Assembly (NCBI RefSeq): GCF_001512295.1 | Contig: NZ_LNUP01000002.1 | Location: 1,242,263 to 1,306,262 of the forward strand | DNA length: 64,000 bases | Reading direction: 5' to 3' | Source: Pseudomonas sp. EpS/L25 | GTDB taxonomy: Bacteria; Pseudomonadota; Gammaproteobacteria; Pseudomonadales; Pseudomonadaceae | Part shown: one piece after another, positions 14,454 through 23,600 of the stretch | Numbering within the stretch: the first letter of the stretch is position 1 | Layout of the letters: every line of letters starts with the position of its first letter | Notes under the pieces: model-generated | What the model was told of the DNA's origin: nothing | What the model saw: only the letters and a program-made list of their open reading frames with translations | Databases searched by the model: none | Program-made: the position numbers and the translations under genes

Positions 14454-16457
14454 GTGCGCCTACCCTGGACCGTCTTTCTGGCACCTTCGCCCGCGGCGCT
14501 CGCCTTCGCCGGCAAGACCCTGTTCGCCGCCGGACTGGCACTGTGGCTGGCCTTTCGCTTCAATCTCGAGCAGCCGGTCTGGGCCTGCATGACGGTGATG
14601 ATCGTGTCCCAGCCGCTGTCGGGCATGGTGGTGGCCAAGGGACTGTTCCGCCTGCTCGGTACCCTGGCCGGTACCTGCATGGCGGTGGTGCTCATGGGGC
14701 TGTTCGCCCAGACGCCCTGGCTGTTCCTGCTGGCCCTGGCCAGCTGGATGGCGCTCTGTACGGCTGCCTCCACGCTGCTGCGCAATCACCTCTCCTACGG
14801 CTTCGTCCTGGCCGGCTATACGGTCGCCATCATCGGCCTGCCGGCCATCGCCCATCCGCTGACGGTGTTCGACCAGGCGGTAGCCCGCTGCACCGAGATC
14901 TGTCTGGGGATCGTGGTGGCCTCGGCGGTAAGCGCCCTGATCTGGCCGCAGCGCGTCGAGCAGACCCTGGCCGCCCAGGCGCGCCGTACCTGGGAGCAGG
15001 GCGTGGCAGCGGCGCGGGCGGAGCTGGCTGAGGCCGAGGATGCCACCCAGGGCCTGCTCGCCATGCTCGGCCAGGTGGTGGCGGTGGATGCCCAGCGTGA
15101 CCACACCTGGTTCGAGGGCCAGCGCGGTCGGCAACGCGCCAGGGCGTTGCGTCTGCTCTCGCGCGACCTGCTCAGCCTGCTGCGCACGGCCCGGGGTGCC
15201 ATGCGCCAGTGGCGGGCCCTGGATGCGCCCCGGCGCGCCGCGGTGCAGGGCTGGCGCGAGGAACTGCTCGCCACCCTGGCCGACCCCCGTCCGCCGGCCC
15301 TGGAGGCCCTGCTGCAGCGTTTGCGCGAGGCGGCGGGTGCCGACCCCTTGCTCGACAACGATCAGCGCTACCTGCTCGCTCGCTTCGCCATCCTGCTGGA
15401 CAAGATCCTGCTCGCCGGGCGCGCCCTGGACAGCGTCCATACGGCGCAGCTCAGCGCCGTGGCACCCTCGGCCCTGGCCCGCCATCGTGATCTGCAGACA
15501 GCGCTGCTCTACGGTCTGCGCAGCGCCGGCGCGCTGCTCGGTGTGGGGGTGTTCTGGCTGGCCAGCGCCTGGCCCTCGGCGCCCGGAGCCATGCTCATGG
15601 CCGGGGTGATCTGCAGCCTGTTCGCCAACCGCGACAATGCCGTCACCATCGGCTTCGGCTTCCTGCGCGGCATCCTCTATGCCGCACCGGTCGCCATCGT
15701 CATCAGCCAGGTGCTGCTGCCGCAGATTTCCGGCTATCCCTTGCTCTGCCTGGTGCTGGGTGTGCCGCTGTTCTTCGCCGCCCTGGGGATGGCCGGACCG
15801 CCGGCGGTGGTGGGCACGGCGACGGCCTTCGCCATTCATCTGCTGGTACTGGTCTCTCCGAGCAACCAGGGACAGGTGGGCATGGCGGCCTTGCTCAATC
15901 AGTTGCAGAGTCTGCTGATCGGCGTCGGCTTCGCGGTGCTGATGTTCCGCCTGATCAGCCTGCGCACGCCGCGGCGTACCAGCCGCCGCATCCTGGAGGC
16001 CACCACCTACGACCTGCAGCGGCTGACCGCCGTCCCCCTGGCCAACGCCGAGACCTGGTTCGGTGGGCGCATGGCGGATCGCCTGTTGCTGCTCGCGCGC
16101 CATATCGAGCAACTGCCGCCAGGCGAGCGCAGGCGTTGGGAGCAGGGGCTGCTGGCGCTGGACCTGGGCAACGAGCTGCTGCACCTGCGCGCCTGCCTGG
16201 CCGGTGCCCAGGGCGAGGTGGCACGGGCCCGGGATGCCTTTCTGGCCCTCTTCGCCGAGCGGTTGGCCGTAGGCTTCGGCGCGCTGCAACCAAGCGCCCT
16301 GGACGAGGCCGCGAGTCGCCTGCGCCTGGCCCTGGACGGGGCGCCGGACGACGAGCCCCATCGGCTCGCGCGCGGCGCCATCGGTCAACTCCAGCAGACC
16401 TGGCGCGGCTGTTGTCCGAAGGTGGAGCAGGAGGAGGGTGCCTATGAATCTGCATGA
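14454..16457 (+). CDS. FUSC-family efflux membrane protein (AaeB-like)
   Basis: A 667-residue inner-membrane protein of the fusaric-acid-resistance / p-hydroxybenzoate efflux family. Two clusters of membrane segments (about residues 10-160 and 350-500) flank cytoplasmic domains. It is the inner-membrane component of a three-gene set with the overlapping DUF1656 gene and an HlyD-type adaptor, as in aaeXAB, and probably exports aromatic acids. The start is GTG at 14454 with no strong Shine-Dalgarno. The 3' end overlaps the DUF1656 gene by 14 bp. Confidence 0.88.
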   Translation: MRLPWTVFLAPSPAALAFAGKTLFAAGLALWLAFRFNLEQPVWACMTVMIVSQPLSGMVVAKGLFRLLGTLAGTCMAVVLMGLFAQTPWLFLLALASWMALCTAASTLLRNHLSYGFVLAGYTVAIIGLPAIAHPLTVFDQAVARCTEICLGIVVASAVSALIWPQRVEQTLAAQARRTWEQGVAAARAELAEAEDATQGLLAMLGQVVAVDAQRDHTWFEGQRGRQRARALRLLSRDLLSLLRTARGAMRQWRALDAPRRAAVQGWREELLATLADPRPPALEALLQRLREAAGADPLLDNDQRYLLARFAILLDKILLAGRALDSVHTAQLSAVAPSALARHRDLQTALLYGLRSAGALLGVGVFWLASAWPSAPGAMLMAGVICSLFANRDNAVTIGFGFLRGILYAAPVAIVISQVLLPQISGYPLLCLVLGVPLFFAALGMAGPPAVVGTATAFAIHLLVLVSPSNQGQVGMAALLNQLQSLLIGVGFAVLMFRLISLRTPRRTSRRILEATTYDLQRLTAVPLANAETWFGGRMADRLLLLARHIEQLPPGERRRWEQGLLALDLGNELLHLRACLAGAQGEVARARDAFLALFAERLAVGFGALQPSALDEAASRLRLALDGAPDDEPHRLARGAIGQLQQTWRGCCPKVEQEEGAYESA

Positions 16458-16647
16458 GTGGGCGATCGGCGGGGTCTATCTCGGACCGCTGTTCGTCTAT
16501 GGCGTCCTGGCCCTGGTCCTGACCGCGCTGTCCCTGTGGCTGCTGCAGCGCAGCGGGCTGGGGCGCTACCTGTGGCACAGCGCCCTGTTCGGCTGCGCCC
16601 TGTTCGTGCTCTGGCTGGCCGGCATCGTCGCCGTCCTGGCTACCTGA
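16444..16647 (+). CDS. DUF1656 small membrane protein (AaeX-like)
   Basis: A 67-residue protein with two membrane segments (about residues 10-32 and 45-65). It belongs to the DUF1656/AaeX family that always accompanies FUSC and HlyD efflux genes. The ATG at 16444 is preceded by AGGAGGGTG inside the FUSC gene; the in-frame GTG at 16438 lies within that ribosome-binding site and is rejected. The HlyD gene follows after 29 bp. Confidence 0.9.
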   Translation: MNLHEWAIGGVYLGPLFVYGVLALVLTALSLWLLQRSGLGRYLWHSALFGCALFVLWLAGIVAVLAT

Positions 16648-16676
16648 GCTCTATCGACAAGAGGATCGAGACGGCG

Positions 16677-17579
16677 ATGCACAAGACCCTGCGTGTGGCG
16701 ATAACCCTGGTCGTGGTACTGCTCGCGGTACTGGCCGGCACCTGGCTGTGGCACTTCTATCTCTATACACCCTGGACCCGAGATGCGCGGGTCCGCGCCG
16801 ACGTGGTGGTGGTGGCGCCCGACGTGTCGGGCTGGGTCACCCGCCTGGCGGTGGTGGACAACCAACTGGTGAAGCCCGGGGACCTGCTGATGCAGATCGA
16901 CCAGCAGCGCTACCAGGCCAATCTGGAGCATGCCAAGGCGGTGGCCGAGACGCGCCAGCAACAACTGCGTCTGCGCGAGAGCGAGGCCGCGCGCCGTCAG
17001 CGGCTGGGCACCAGCGCCATCAGCGCCGAGGATCGCGAGACGGCCCAGGTCAATGTCGCCGTGGCCCGCAGCCAGTATCAGGAGGCCCTGAGCGACGTCA
17101 ACCTGGCCCAGATCAACCTGGACCGCAGCCGGGTGCTGGCGCCGCGTGAAGGTCGCATCACCAACCTCAGATTCGCCGAGGGCAACTACGTGCAGACCGG
17201 CCAGGCGGTGATGGCCCTGGTGGATACCCGGTCCTTCTACGTCATGGCCTATTTCGAGGAAACCAAGATTCCCCACATCCATCCGGGTGACGCGGTGCGG
17301 GTACGGCTGATGAATCACGCCGCACCGCTGCAGGGCCGGGTGGCGAGCATCAGCAGCGGAATCACCGATCGTAACGCGGCCAACGATGCGCAACTGCTGG
17401 CCAACGTCGAGCCCACCTTCAACTGGGTACGCCTGGCGCAGCGCATCCCGGTACGCATCGAATTGCTGGATGTGCCGGCCGAGATCCACCTCAGCGCCGG
17501 CATGACCGCCAGCGTATCGGTGCTCGATGACGAGGGTCATCATCCGCTGCAGGGCTGGCGCGGGCTCTGGGACTACTGA
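16677..17579 (+). CDS. HlyD-family periplasmic adaptor (AaeA-like)
   Basis: A 300-residue membrane-fusion protein: an N-terminal anchor (about residues 5-25), a lipoyl/beta-barrel region beginning VRADVVVVAPDVSGWV, a coiled-coil hairpin (about residues 80-150) and a second barrel half (FAEGNYVQTGQAVMALV). It would link the FUSC inner-membrane pump to an outer-membrane channel. Upstream in-frame codons give an unrelated extension; the ATG at 16677 starts the anchor directly. A dispersed repeat follows the stop. Confidence 0.9.
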   Translation: MHKTLRVAITLVVVLLAVLAGTWLWHFYLYTPWTRDARVRADVVVVAPDVSGWVTRLAVVDNQLVKPGDLLMQIDQQRYQANLEHAKAVAETRQQQLRLRESEAARRQRLGTSAISAEDRETAQVNVAVARSQYQEALSDVNLAQINLDRSRVLAPREGRITNLRFAEGNYVQTGQAVMALVDTRSFYVMAYFEETKIPHIHPGDAVRVRLMNHAAPLQGRVASISSGITDRNAANDAQLLANVEPTFNWVRLAQRIPVRIELLDVPAEIHLSAGMTASVSVLDDEGHHPLQGWRGLWDY

Positions 17580-17590
17580 AAGTCTCGAAT

Positions 17591-17794
17591 GGGCTGAAAA
17601 GTCGCCGAGCGAAGGCCAGGCAAGGCGCGACGACCAACGGGAGTAACGGCCAGTGGCTGGCCCTTAGGGTGAGCGCCAGCGAATCAGATTCGCGAGGAAG
17701 CGGACCGGGCTCGCGTTCGAGTCTACGAGTGGTAAATGAGCATTCCGAGCGAATTTGCAACGCGGCATGGCCGAGCGCATGCCCTTTTCAGTAC
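17591..17794 (-). repeat. Dispersed structured repeat, copy 2 (diverged ends)
   Basis: About 204 bp in the orientation opposite to copy 1, 11 bp after the HlyD-type stop. The ends share CTGAAAAG (17594-17601) with CTTTTCAG (17784-17791). Copy 2 keeps the internal blocks CGACCAACGGGAGTAACGGC and GGTAAATGAGCATTCCGA of the family, and its internal stem is changed on both sides (AAATTCGC against GCGAATCT when read in the family orientation). It occupies most of the 296-bp gap before yjcH. Confidence 0.75.
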
Positions 17795-17861
17795 GACTAA
17801 AGTCGTCTGGAAGCCTTACCGGGCGCGCCTAGAGTAGAGCTCGACGCTCCCGTCATGCTGT

Positions 17862-17875
17862 AAGGAACAACAATA
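17862..17875 (+). promoter_or_regulatory. Ribosome-binding site with A-rich Crc/Hfq-type motif, yjcH leader
   Basis: AAGGAACAACAATA lies directly before the ATG at 17876. AACAACAA (17866-17873) fits the AANAANAA catalytic-activity motif bound by Hfq/Crc in Pseudomonas and falls between the Shine-Dalgarno and the start codon. Repression of acetate uptake on preferred carbon sources is inferred. Confidence 0.6.
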
Positions 17876-18187
17876 ATGAATGACAGCACCTACCGGCGGA
17901 TTGAAGCCAGTCCGCGTTTCCAAGAGCTGGTGACCAAGCGCGGACGCTTCGCCTGGACGCTCTCCGCCATCATGCTCGGACTCTATTCCGCCTTCATCCT
18001 CCTGATCGCCTTCGCCCCCAAGGTCCTCGGCACCCGTATCCATGCGGAGACCGCCATGACCTGGGGCATTCCCCTGGGCGTCGGCCTGATCCTTTCGGCC
18101 TTCATCCTGACCGGCATCTACGTCCGCCGGGCCAATGGCGAATTCGATCGTCTCAACGCGGAAATCCTCCGGGAGGTGCAGCCATGA
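17876..18187 (+). CDS. yjcH: DUF485 inner-membrane protein (YjcH)
   Basis: A 103-residue protein with two membrane segments (about residues 23-45 and 60-80), preceded by the conserved [16 protein letters not shown] region. DUF485 proteins are almost always encoded directly before ActP and are thought to assist it. The stop overlaps the actP start by 4 bp. Confidence 0.93.
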   Translation: MNDSTYRRIEASPRFQELVTKRGRFAWTLSAIMLGLYSAFILLIAFAPKVLGTRIHAETAMTWGIPLGVGLILSAFILTGIYVRRANGEFDRLNAEILREVQP

Positions 18188-19839
18188 GACGTCTTTCCCT
18201 GGCTGCCACACTGCTGGCCCTTTCGCCTTCGCTCTGGGCCGCCGATGCCATCAGCGGCGCAGTCCAGCGCCAACCCCTGAACGTCTCCGCCATCCTGATG
18301 TTCGTGGCCTTCGTCGGCGCCACCCTGGGCATCACCTACTGGGCCTCCAAACGCAATCGCTCCGCCGCCGACTACTACGCCGCCGGTGGGCGCATCACCG
18401 GTTTCCAGAACGGCCTGGCGATCGCCGGTGACTACATGTCGGCCGCCTCCTTCCTGGGCATTTCCGCCCTGGTGTTCACCTCCGGCTACGACGGCCTGAT
18501 CTACTCCATCGGCTTCCTGGTGGGCTGGCCGATCATCCTGTTCCTGATCGCCGAGCGCCTGCGCAACCTGGGCAAGTACACCTTCGCCGACGTGGCCTCC
18601 TATCGCCTCAAGCAAAAGGACATCCGTACCCTGTCCGCCTGCGGCTCCTTGGTGGTGGTCGCCCTCTACCTGATCGCCCAGATGGTCGGCGCCGGCAAGC
18701 TGATCCAGCTGCTGTTCGGCCTGGACTACAGCATCGCCGTGGTGCTGGTGGGTATCCTCATGGTGCTCTATGTCCTCTTCGGCGGCATGCTGGCCACCAC
18801 CTGGGTACAGATCATCAAGGCGGTGCTGCTGCTGTCCGGTGCCAGCTTCATGGCCTTCATGGTGATGAAGCACGTCGGCTTCGACTTCAACCGACTGTTC
18901 GCCGAAGCCATCGCCGTGCACCCCAAGGGCGAGGCCATCATGAGCCCCGGCGGCCTGGTGAAGGACCCGATCTCGGCCTTCTCCCTGGGCCTGGCGCTGA
19001 TGTTCGGCACCGCTGGCCTGCCGCACATCCTGATGCGCTTCTTCACCGTCAGCGACGCCAAGGAAGCCCGCAAGAGCGTGTTCTACGCCACCGGCTTCAT
19101 CGGCTACTTCTACATCCTGACCTTCATCATCGGCTTCGGCGCCATCCTGCTGGTCAGTACCAATCCGGCCTTCAAGGACGCCGCCGGCGCCCTGCTGGGC
19201 GGCAGCAACATGGCCGCGGTGCACCTGGCCAACGCCGTGGGCGGCAGCATCTTCCTCGGCTTCATCTCGGCGGTGGCCTTCGCCACCATCCTGGCGGTGG
19301 TGGCCGGCCTGACCCTGGCCGGTGCCTCGGCGGTCTCCCATGACCTCTACGCCAGCGTGATCAAGCAGGGCAAGGCCAACGAGAAGGACGAGATCCGCGT
19401 CTCCAAGATGACCACCGTCGCCCTGGGCGTGGTCGCCATCGCCCTGGGTATCCTCTTCGAGAAGCAGAACATCGCCTTCATGGTGGGCCTGGCGTTCTCC
19501 ATCGCCGCCAGCTGCAACTTCCCCATCCTGCTGCTCTCGATGTACTGGAAGCGGCTGACCACCCGCGGTGCCATGATCGGTGGCTGGCTCGGCCTGATCA
19601 CCGCAGTGGCTCTGATGGTGCTCGGCCCGACCATCTGGGTGACCATCCTTGGTCACGCCAAGCCGATCTACCCCTATGAGTACCCGGCACTGTTCTCCAT
19701 CGCCGTGGCCTTCATCGGTATCTGGTTCTTCTCCATCACCGACAAGTCGGCGGCGGCCGAGGAAGAGCGGGCGCGCTTTTACCCGCAGTTCGTCAGATCC
19801 CAGACCGGCCTGGGTTCCAGCGGTGCCGTCACCCACTGA
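18184..19839 (+). CDS. actP: Cation/acetate symporter
   Basis: A 551-residue sodium:solute symporter family (SSF) permease for acetate and similar short acids. It has an N-terminal hydrophobic leader and about 13 membrane segments. The typical [32 protein letters not shown] region starts near residue 60, and [22 protein letters not shown] near 276. GGGAGG lies upstream of the ATG. Translation is coupled to yjcH. In relatives the CrbS/CrbR (MxtR/ErdR) system activates this pair, and a CrbS-type sensor is encoded near 34-37 kb. Confidence 0.96.
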   Translation: MRRLSLAATLLALSPSLWAADAISGAVQRQPLNVSAILMFVAFVGATLGITYWASKRNRSAADYYAAGGRITGFQNGLAIAGDYMSAASFLGISALVFTSGYDGLIYSIGFLVGWPIILFLIAERLRNLGKYTFADVASYRLKQKDIRTLSACGSLVVVALYLIAQMVGAGKLIQLLFGLDYSIAVVLVGILMVLYVLFGGMLATTWVQIIKAVLLLSGASFMAFMVMKHVGFDFNRLFAEAIAVHPKGEAIMSPGGLVKDPISAFSLGLALMFGTAGLPHILMRFFTVSDAKEARKSVFYATGFIGYFYILTFIIGFGAILLVSTNPAFKDAAGALLGGSNMAAVHLANAVGGSIFLGFISAVAFATILAVVAGLTLAGASAVSHDLYASVIKQGKANEKDEIRVSKMTTVALGVVAIALGILFEKQNIAFMVGLAFSIAASCNFPILLLSMYWKRLTTRGAMIGGWLGLITAVALMVLGPTIWVTILGHAKPIYPYEYPALFSIAVAFIGIWFFSITDKSAAAEEERARFYPQFVRSQTGLGSSGAVTH

Positions 19840-19860
19840 TGGTCTGCCCGGTTAGGCCGA

Positions 19861-19893
19861 AGCCCGGATCGAGCTATCGATCCGGGCTTTTTC
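19861..19893 (+). terminator. Rho-independent terminator after actP
   Basis: AGCCCGGATCGA-GCTA-TCGATCCGGGCT is a perfect 12-bp stem followed by TTTTTC. Confidence 0.94.
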
Positions 19894-20048
19894 ATGGGCG
19901 GATGACTGGTCCTGGACCGCAAATCCGCAGTCTGGCCACCCGCAACGGGATTTTTCAGTGGCCCGCTGGGGTCCATGGAATAAGCCCATCGCTCCGTATC
20001 CTGATATTGCGACGATGGCCGATTCCTGGACTTCTTGGAGAATGGCAG

Positions 20049-20207
20049 ATGACTCTCTCGACCATCCTGGTTCTGGTGCTGCTGGTCCTGCTCATCGGCG
20101 GACTTCCGGTGTTTCCGCACTCGCGTAGCTGGGGTTACGGCCCGTCCGGCATCGTGGGCGCCATTCTGGTCGTCCTGCTGGTGCTGCTGTTGCTTGGCAT
20201 GATCTAG
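20049..20207 (+). CDS. DUF3309 small hydrophobic protein
   Basis: A 52-residue protein made of two hydrophobic stretches around a polar PHSRSWGYGPSG turn, with GIVGAILVVLLVLLLLGMI at the end. This is the DUF3309 pattern; its function is unknown. TTGGAGAATGGCAG precedes the ATG. It stands alone between two terminators. Confidence 0.85.
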   Translation: MTLSTILVLVLLVLLIGGLPVFPHSRSWGYGPSGIVGAILVVLLVLLLLGMI

Positions 20208-20321
20208 CGTCGAGGCAGGTCAGGAAATGCCCCGAAATGGTGCTTTAGACAAAGTTCTTGCCCATAGCGGTGCATCGCGGTAACGTCAGCGTTCCGGCCT
20301 GCCTTGCCGAGTGTTGTAGAC

Positions 20322-20360
20322 AAAACGGGAGCCTGTTCGCACAGGCTCCCGTTTTGTTTT
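20322..20360. terminator. Strong bidirectional terminator
   Basis: AAAACGGGAGCCTGT-TCGC-ACAGGCTCCCGTTTT is a perfect 15-bp stem with T-rich flanks on both strands. It separates the DUF3309 gene from the convergent dacB. Confidence 0.93.
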
Positions 20361-20367
20361 GCGCCTC

Positions 20368-20568
20368 AGAACCTGCTCAACCTTTCACGAGCTAGAGACA
20401 CACAGGGCCTAAGCGGCCCTGCGAAAATGGCTGAGGAAGCGGATCGTACCCGCGCTCGGGTTTACGAGGGGTAAATGAGCATGGCGACGGGGCCGCCCGG
20501 ATGGGGCTGGCCTTCCAGGCCATTTCAACGCCGTTTGGCCGACGCGCAGCAGACTTTGAACGGGTTCT
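20368..20568 (-). repeat. Dispersed structured repeat, copy 3
   Basis: About 201 bp in reverse family orientation, its right end touching the dacB stop codon. The ends AGAACCTGCTCAA and TTGAACGGGTTCT pair with two G-T wobbles. The internal stem is AAATGGC (20425-20431) against GCCATTT (20519-20525). The hairpins are ACCCG-CGCT-CGGGT (20448-20461) and CTGG-CCTT-CCAG (20507-20518). Confidence 0.85.
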
Positions 20569-22031
20569 TAGTTGGCGACGGTGCCATCCTGGCGACTGCG
20601 CAGATAGAGGTCCAGCACCACCTCGTCCAGGATCGAGGAGGCGCCCCAGGGGCGGTTGCTGTTGAGAATGGCCACCACCACCCAGCTGCGGGCGTTGGCG
20701 TCCCGCACGAAGCCCGCCAGGGCCCTTACGTTGTTCAGGGTGCCGGTCTTCATATGCGCCTGGCCGGTCAGCGGCGAGTTCTTCATGCGCTTGCGCAGGG
20801 TGCCATCCATGCCGGCCAGCGGTAGCGAGGCGATGAATTCCGGCGCATAGGGACTCTGCCAGGCCGATCTGAGGATCTCGGCCATCTCCCGGGCACTCAC
20901 CCGCTCGGTGCGCGACAACCCCGAGCCGTTCTCCATGATCAGGTGGCTGGCATTGATGCCCTTGCGCGCCAGCCATTGGCGAATCACCCGGAGTGCCGCC
21001 TTGCCGTCGTCCGCATCCGCCGAGGTGCGGAATTGCGCGCCGATGGAGAGGAACAGCTGCTGGGCCATGGTGTTGTTGCTGTACTTGTTGATGTCGCGAA
21101 TGATCTCCACCACGTCCGGGGAGAAAGCCCGCGCCAGCAGCTCGGCGTTGCGCGGCACGCTGCCCTCACGGGTGCGGCCCTTGATGCTGCCGCCCAGTTC
21201 CTGCCAGATGGCCCGTACGGCACCGGCGGTATAGGCGGGATGATCCAGCAGGGAGAGATAGCTCTGGGCGTTGCAGCCGTCCGGCAACTGGCCACTGACC
21301 ACCAGGCTGGTACTGCCATCGGCCTGGGGCACCGGGTTGAAGCGCACGTCCGGCCAGGCCGGGCAGCCGCTCTTGGCGGTGGCGCGCATCTGGTTGTCGA
21401 TGTTGACGTTGGTCAGTGGTGGGTCCATGGAGACGCTGACCCGGCCATCCGCCGAGCGCACCACCATGCGCACCGATTTCAGGTTCACCAGCAGCGAGTC
21501 CGGTCCGACCAGGAAGGTCTTGTTCTCGTCTTCGCCATCGTCGTTGAAGGCCGGCAACTCGGGCTTCACGAAGCGCCCGCGATCGAGCACCAGGTCACCG
21601 GTGACCTCCAGCACGCCGTTGGCGCGCAGGTCGCGCATGAGCAGCCAGAGCCGCTCCATGTTCAGCTTGGGATCGCCACCGCCCTTGAGATAGAGGTTGC
21701 CGTTGAGGATGCCGTCCTTGAGGGTGCCGTCGGTGTAGAACTCGGTCTTCCACTGGTAGGTGGGGCCGAGCAGTTCCAGGGCGGCATAGGTGGTGATCAG
21801 CTTCATGGTCGACGCCGGATTCACGGAGACGTCGGCGTTGTAGTAGTCGTTCTCGCCCGGCCCATCGAGGGGCAGCATCACCAGCGACAGATCGCTACCG
21901 GGGATCTTGTTGGTCTGCATGGCCTTCTCGATCCGCGGGGGCAGGAAGGAGGTATCGGCGTTGACGGGCAGGGAAAAGCCCAGGGCGCAGCAGCTCAGCA
22001 GCAGGCCCAGGGAGCGGAAGGGATTTCGCAT
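20568..22031 (-). CDS. dacB: D-alanyl-D-alanine carboxypeptidase/endopeptidase (PBP4)
   Basis: A 487-residue class C penicillin-binding protein that trims and cleaves peptidoglycan peptides in the periplasm. A signal peptide spans about residues 1-25. The serine nucleophile is Ser74 in STMK, the second motif is SNN in KYSNNTMAQ, and the third is KTG in HMKTGTLNNV. The large insert between SxxK and SxN is typical of DacB. The start is the ATG at 22031; the in-frame GTG at 22043 overlaps the AAAGG site and is rejected. Confidence 0.95.
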   Translation of the reverse strand: MRNPFRSLGLLLSCCALGFSLPVNADTSFLPPRIEKAMQTNKIPGSDLSLVMLPLDGPGENDYYNADVSVNPASTMKLITTYAALELLGPTYQWKTEFYTDGTLKDGILNGNLYLKGGGDPKLNMERLWLLMRDLRANGVLEVTGDLVLDRGRFVKPELPAFNDDGEDENKTFLVGPDSLLVNLKSVRMVVRSADGRVSVSMDPPLTNVNIDNQMRATAKSGCPAWPDVRFNPVPQADGSTSLVVSGQLPDGCNAQSYLSLLDHPAYTAGAVRAIWQELGGSIKGRTREGSVPRNAELLARAFSPDVVEIIRDINKYSNNTMAQQLFLSIGAQFRTSADADDGKAALRVIRQWLARKGINASHLIMENGSGLSRTERVSAREMAEILRSAWQSPYAPEFIASLPLAGMDGTLRKRMKNSPLTGQAHMKTGTLNNVRALAGFVRDANARSWVVVAILNSNRPWGASSILDEVVLDLYLRSRQDGTVAN

Positions 22032-22157
22032 GGGAACACACACCTTTGCAGGGTACCGGCCGAGATGGAGAGGAAAGGGGCCGGTAGACGTCGAAGTGTG
22101 GGCATTATGCAGTAAGGAGGGAGGAACGAGCCAACCCCGGAGGACGTGGCGCGGACA

Positions 22158-22190
22158 AAGAAACGACCGCCGCGGCGGTCGTTTCGCAAA
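22158..22190 (-). terminator. Hairpin terminator after the 49-aa gene
   Basis: AAACGACCGC-CGCGGCGGTCGTTT is a self-complementary stem centred near 22172. Read on the minus strand it is followed by CTTTG, 10 bp past the stop of the small gene. Confidence 0.75.
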
Positions 22191-22199
22191 AGTGCAGTA

Positions 22200-22349
22200 T
22201 CAGTTGTAGCCCGTGGCGTCCTTGGTACGGTCCGGGCTGTTGGGCGACGGCGGATCGCGTCCGTCATCGGTCTTGGCGTGCTCGCTGCGCAGGGGCTTCT
22301 CATCCTTGGGCAGCTTGCGTTCGTCGGCTTTGCGCTGTTCTTCGGCCAT
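22200..22349 (-). CDS. Small highly charged protein of unknown function
   Basis: A 49-residue open frame starting MAEEQRKADERKLPKDEKPL and ending DRTKDATGYN. It is almost free of hydrophobic residues and has many K/E/D/R, so it is probably disordered. It lies 26 bp downstream of the lipoprotein gene on the same strand and is followed by a clean hairpin, which supports a real gene. No function is recognised. Confidence 0.55.
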   Translation of the reverse strand: MAEEQRKADERKLPKDEKPLRSEHAKTDDGRDPPSPNSPDRTKDATGYN

Positions 22350-22375
22350 GGGATCCTCGTCTGCGTGGTTGCCGG

Positions 22376-23038
22376 TCAAGGTGTGACCTGTGCCGGCGCA
22401 GCGCCGTTCCCCCGGGGCGAGGAGTGGTCGGCGAAGGCACTACTGGCCTGCAACTGCTTGAGAGCGTCGTTGACCTGGCGAGCGAAGGTTTCCTCGATGG
22501 CGGTGCCGGCCGAATGGCTGGCGGCCAGCGGCAGGAACCAGACGCCCATCCAGGTACGTACCGAGGCCGCGTTCCTCGCGCGCTCGGGTGCCTGGCTGCC
22601 GGGTGCCAGCCATTCGGCGGTCAGCACATAGTCGTCCTTGGCGGTCCCCGGGACCAGGAAGAAGGTAGCGCCGGTGATCAGGCCGCTGGCGATGGCCGCG
22701 GCGTAGGAGGTGCTGTTGTAGAGCTTGAGGCGCAACAGGGCGTCGTCGGGTCTGCCGGGCTCGGGCACCAGGGTGATGCGCTCGAACAGGCCGGAGCGCT
22801 CCAGCACCTCGCGCAGCTTAGGCTTCAGGCCTTCACGGGCCACGGCGATGGAGGTAGCGTCCTTGTCCTGGGCTTCGCCACGGTAGAAGTTGAACTCCAC
22901 CAGAACGTTGGGGCGATGCTGTTGCTCGTTCGCGGGGGCGCGGAACGGCTGGGACGGGAGTTCGTCGCCGGGAAAGGCGGCGCAACCGGCGAGTAGCAGG
23001 AGGCAGAGCAGAGCGGCTGGAGTCTTCACGAAACGCAC
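22376..23038 (-). CDS. Outer-membrane/periplasmic lipoprotein of unknown function
   Basis: A 220-residue protein with a lipoprotein signal peptide; the lipobox LLAGC puts the acylated cysteine at residue 19. The mature part includes a hydrophobic AAAIASGLITGATFFLVPG segment, which resembles small envelope lipoproteins seen in pseudomonads. The start codon is GTG at 23038 with AGG six bases upstream. No enzyme motif is visible. Confidence 0.8.
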   Translation of the reverse strand: MRFVKTPAALLCLLLLAGCAAFPGDELPSQPFRAPANEQQHRPNVLVEFNFYRGEAQDKDATSIAVAREGLKPKLREVLERSGLFERITLVPEPGRPDDALLRLKLYNSTSYAAAIASGLITGATFFLVPGTAKDDYVLTAEWLAPGSQAPERARNAASVRTWMGVWFLPLAASHSAGTAIEETFARQVNDALKQLQASSAFADHSSPRGNGAAPAQVTP

Positions 23039-23086
23039 CTCATCCCTAAGAGCCGATAACGAAAGGTAGCGCAGCTACCGATGGAC

Positions 23087-23120
23087 CAAAAAAAAGCCCA
23101 ACCGAGGGTTGGGCTTTTTT
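23087..23120 (-). terminator. Terminator of the cold-shock gene
   Basis: AGCCCAACC-GAG-GGTTGGGCT has A and T runs on either side. It lies 16 bp past the cspA-type stop on the minus strand and would also work in the other direction. Confidence 0.9.
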
Positions 23121-23135
23121 CGACGGGGCGGGTGA

Positions 23136-23345
23136 TCAGATCACCTGCACCTCATCGGCCTGCAGACCTTTCTGGCCTTGCACGACCAGGAAGGAAACGG
23201 CTTGGCCTTCTTGCAGGCTCTTGAAACCGTTGCCCTGGATGGAGCGGTAGTGAACGAAGACGTCCGGGCCGCTCTGGGGGGTGATGAAGCCGAAGCCTTT
23301 CTCGTCGTTGAACCACTTGACGGTGCCAGTTTGGCGAGTAGACAT
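23136..23345 (-). CDS. cspA: Cold-shock domain protein
   Basis: A 69-residue single cold-shock domain that binds single-stranded nucleic acid. RNP1 is visible as KGFGFITP and RNP2 as VFVHY. The start is the ATG at 23345 with AAGGAGAAATCC upstream; longer in-frame versions read into a leader of over 100 bases, which is normal for cold-shock mRNAs. Which paralogue it is cannot be decided here. Confidence 0.93.
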   Translation of the reverse strand: MSTRQTGTVKWFNDEKGFGFITPQSGPDVFVHYRSIQGNGFKSLQEGQAVSFLVVQGQKGLQADEVQVI

Positions 23346-23600
23346 GGATTTCTCCTTGAACAAAGTTGGACAACGGCACTGGACCGCCCAGGCCGCGACT
23401 GAGTGCAAAGAGTCAAAGAACCGAGCCGTAAAGTGGATCGAGACGAACCAGGTCGATTTTCGGTACACAAGCAACACAGTGCGGGCACTCTAACCCTTTC
23501 CGTTGCCCCGTGCGACTGTTTTTCGGTGAATTTTACCTATCAAGACAGCGGCTTTGATGGGCGCGGTAAAATGGTTCGTTTTCTACAGGAGTCTCCACTC

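Noticed and set aside
14460-16388. 642-codon open frame on the minus strand opposite the FUSC gene
   Set aside because: It is Gln/His/Gly-rich nonsense created by GC-biased codons of the plus-strand gene, which has membrane segments, conserved partners and operon context.
18118-19836. 572-codon minus-strand frame opposite actP
   Set aside because: The actP product is unmistakable; the antisense frame has low-complexity Gly/His/Asp composition and no start signal.
23403-23600. Upstream extension of the CvfB-like protein
   Set aside because: It would run through the divergent cspA leader and promoter; CAGGAG before the ATG at 23601 and the family N-terminus fix the start.
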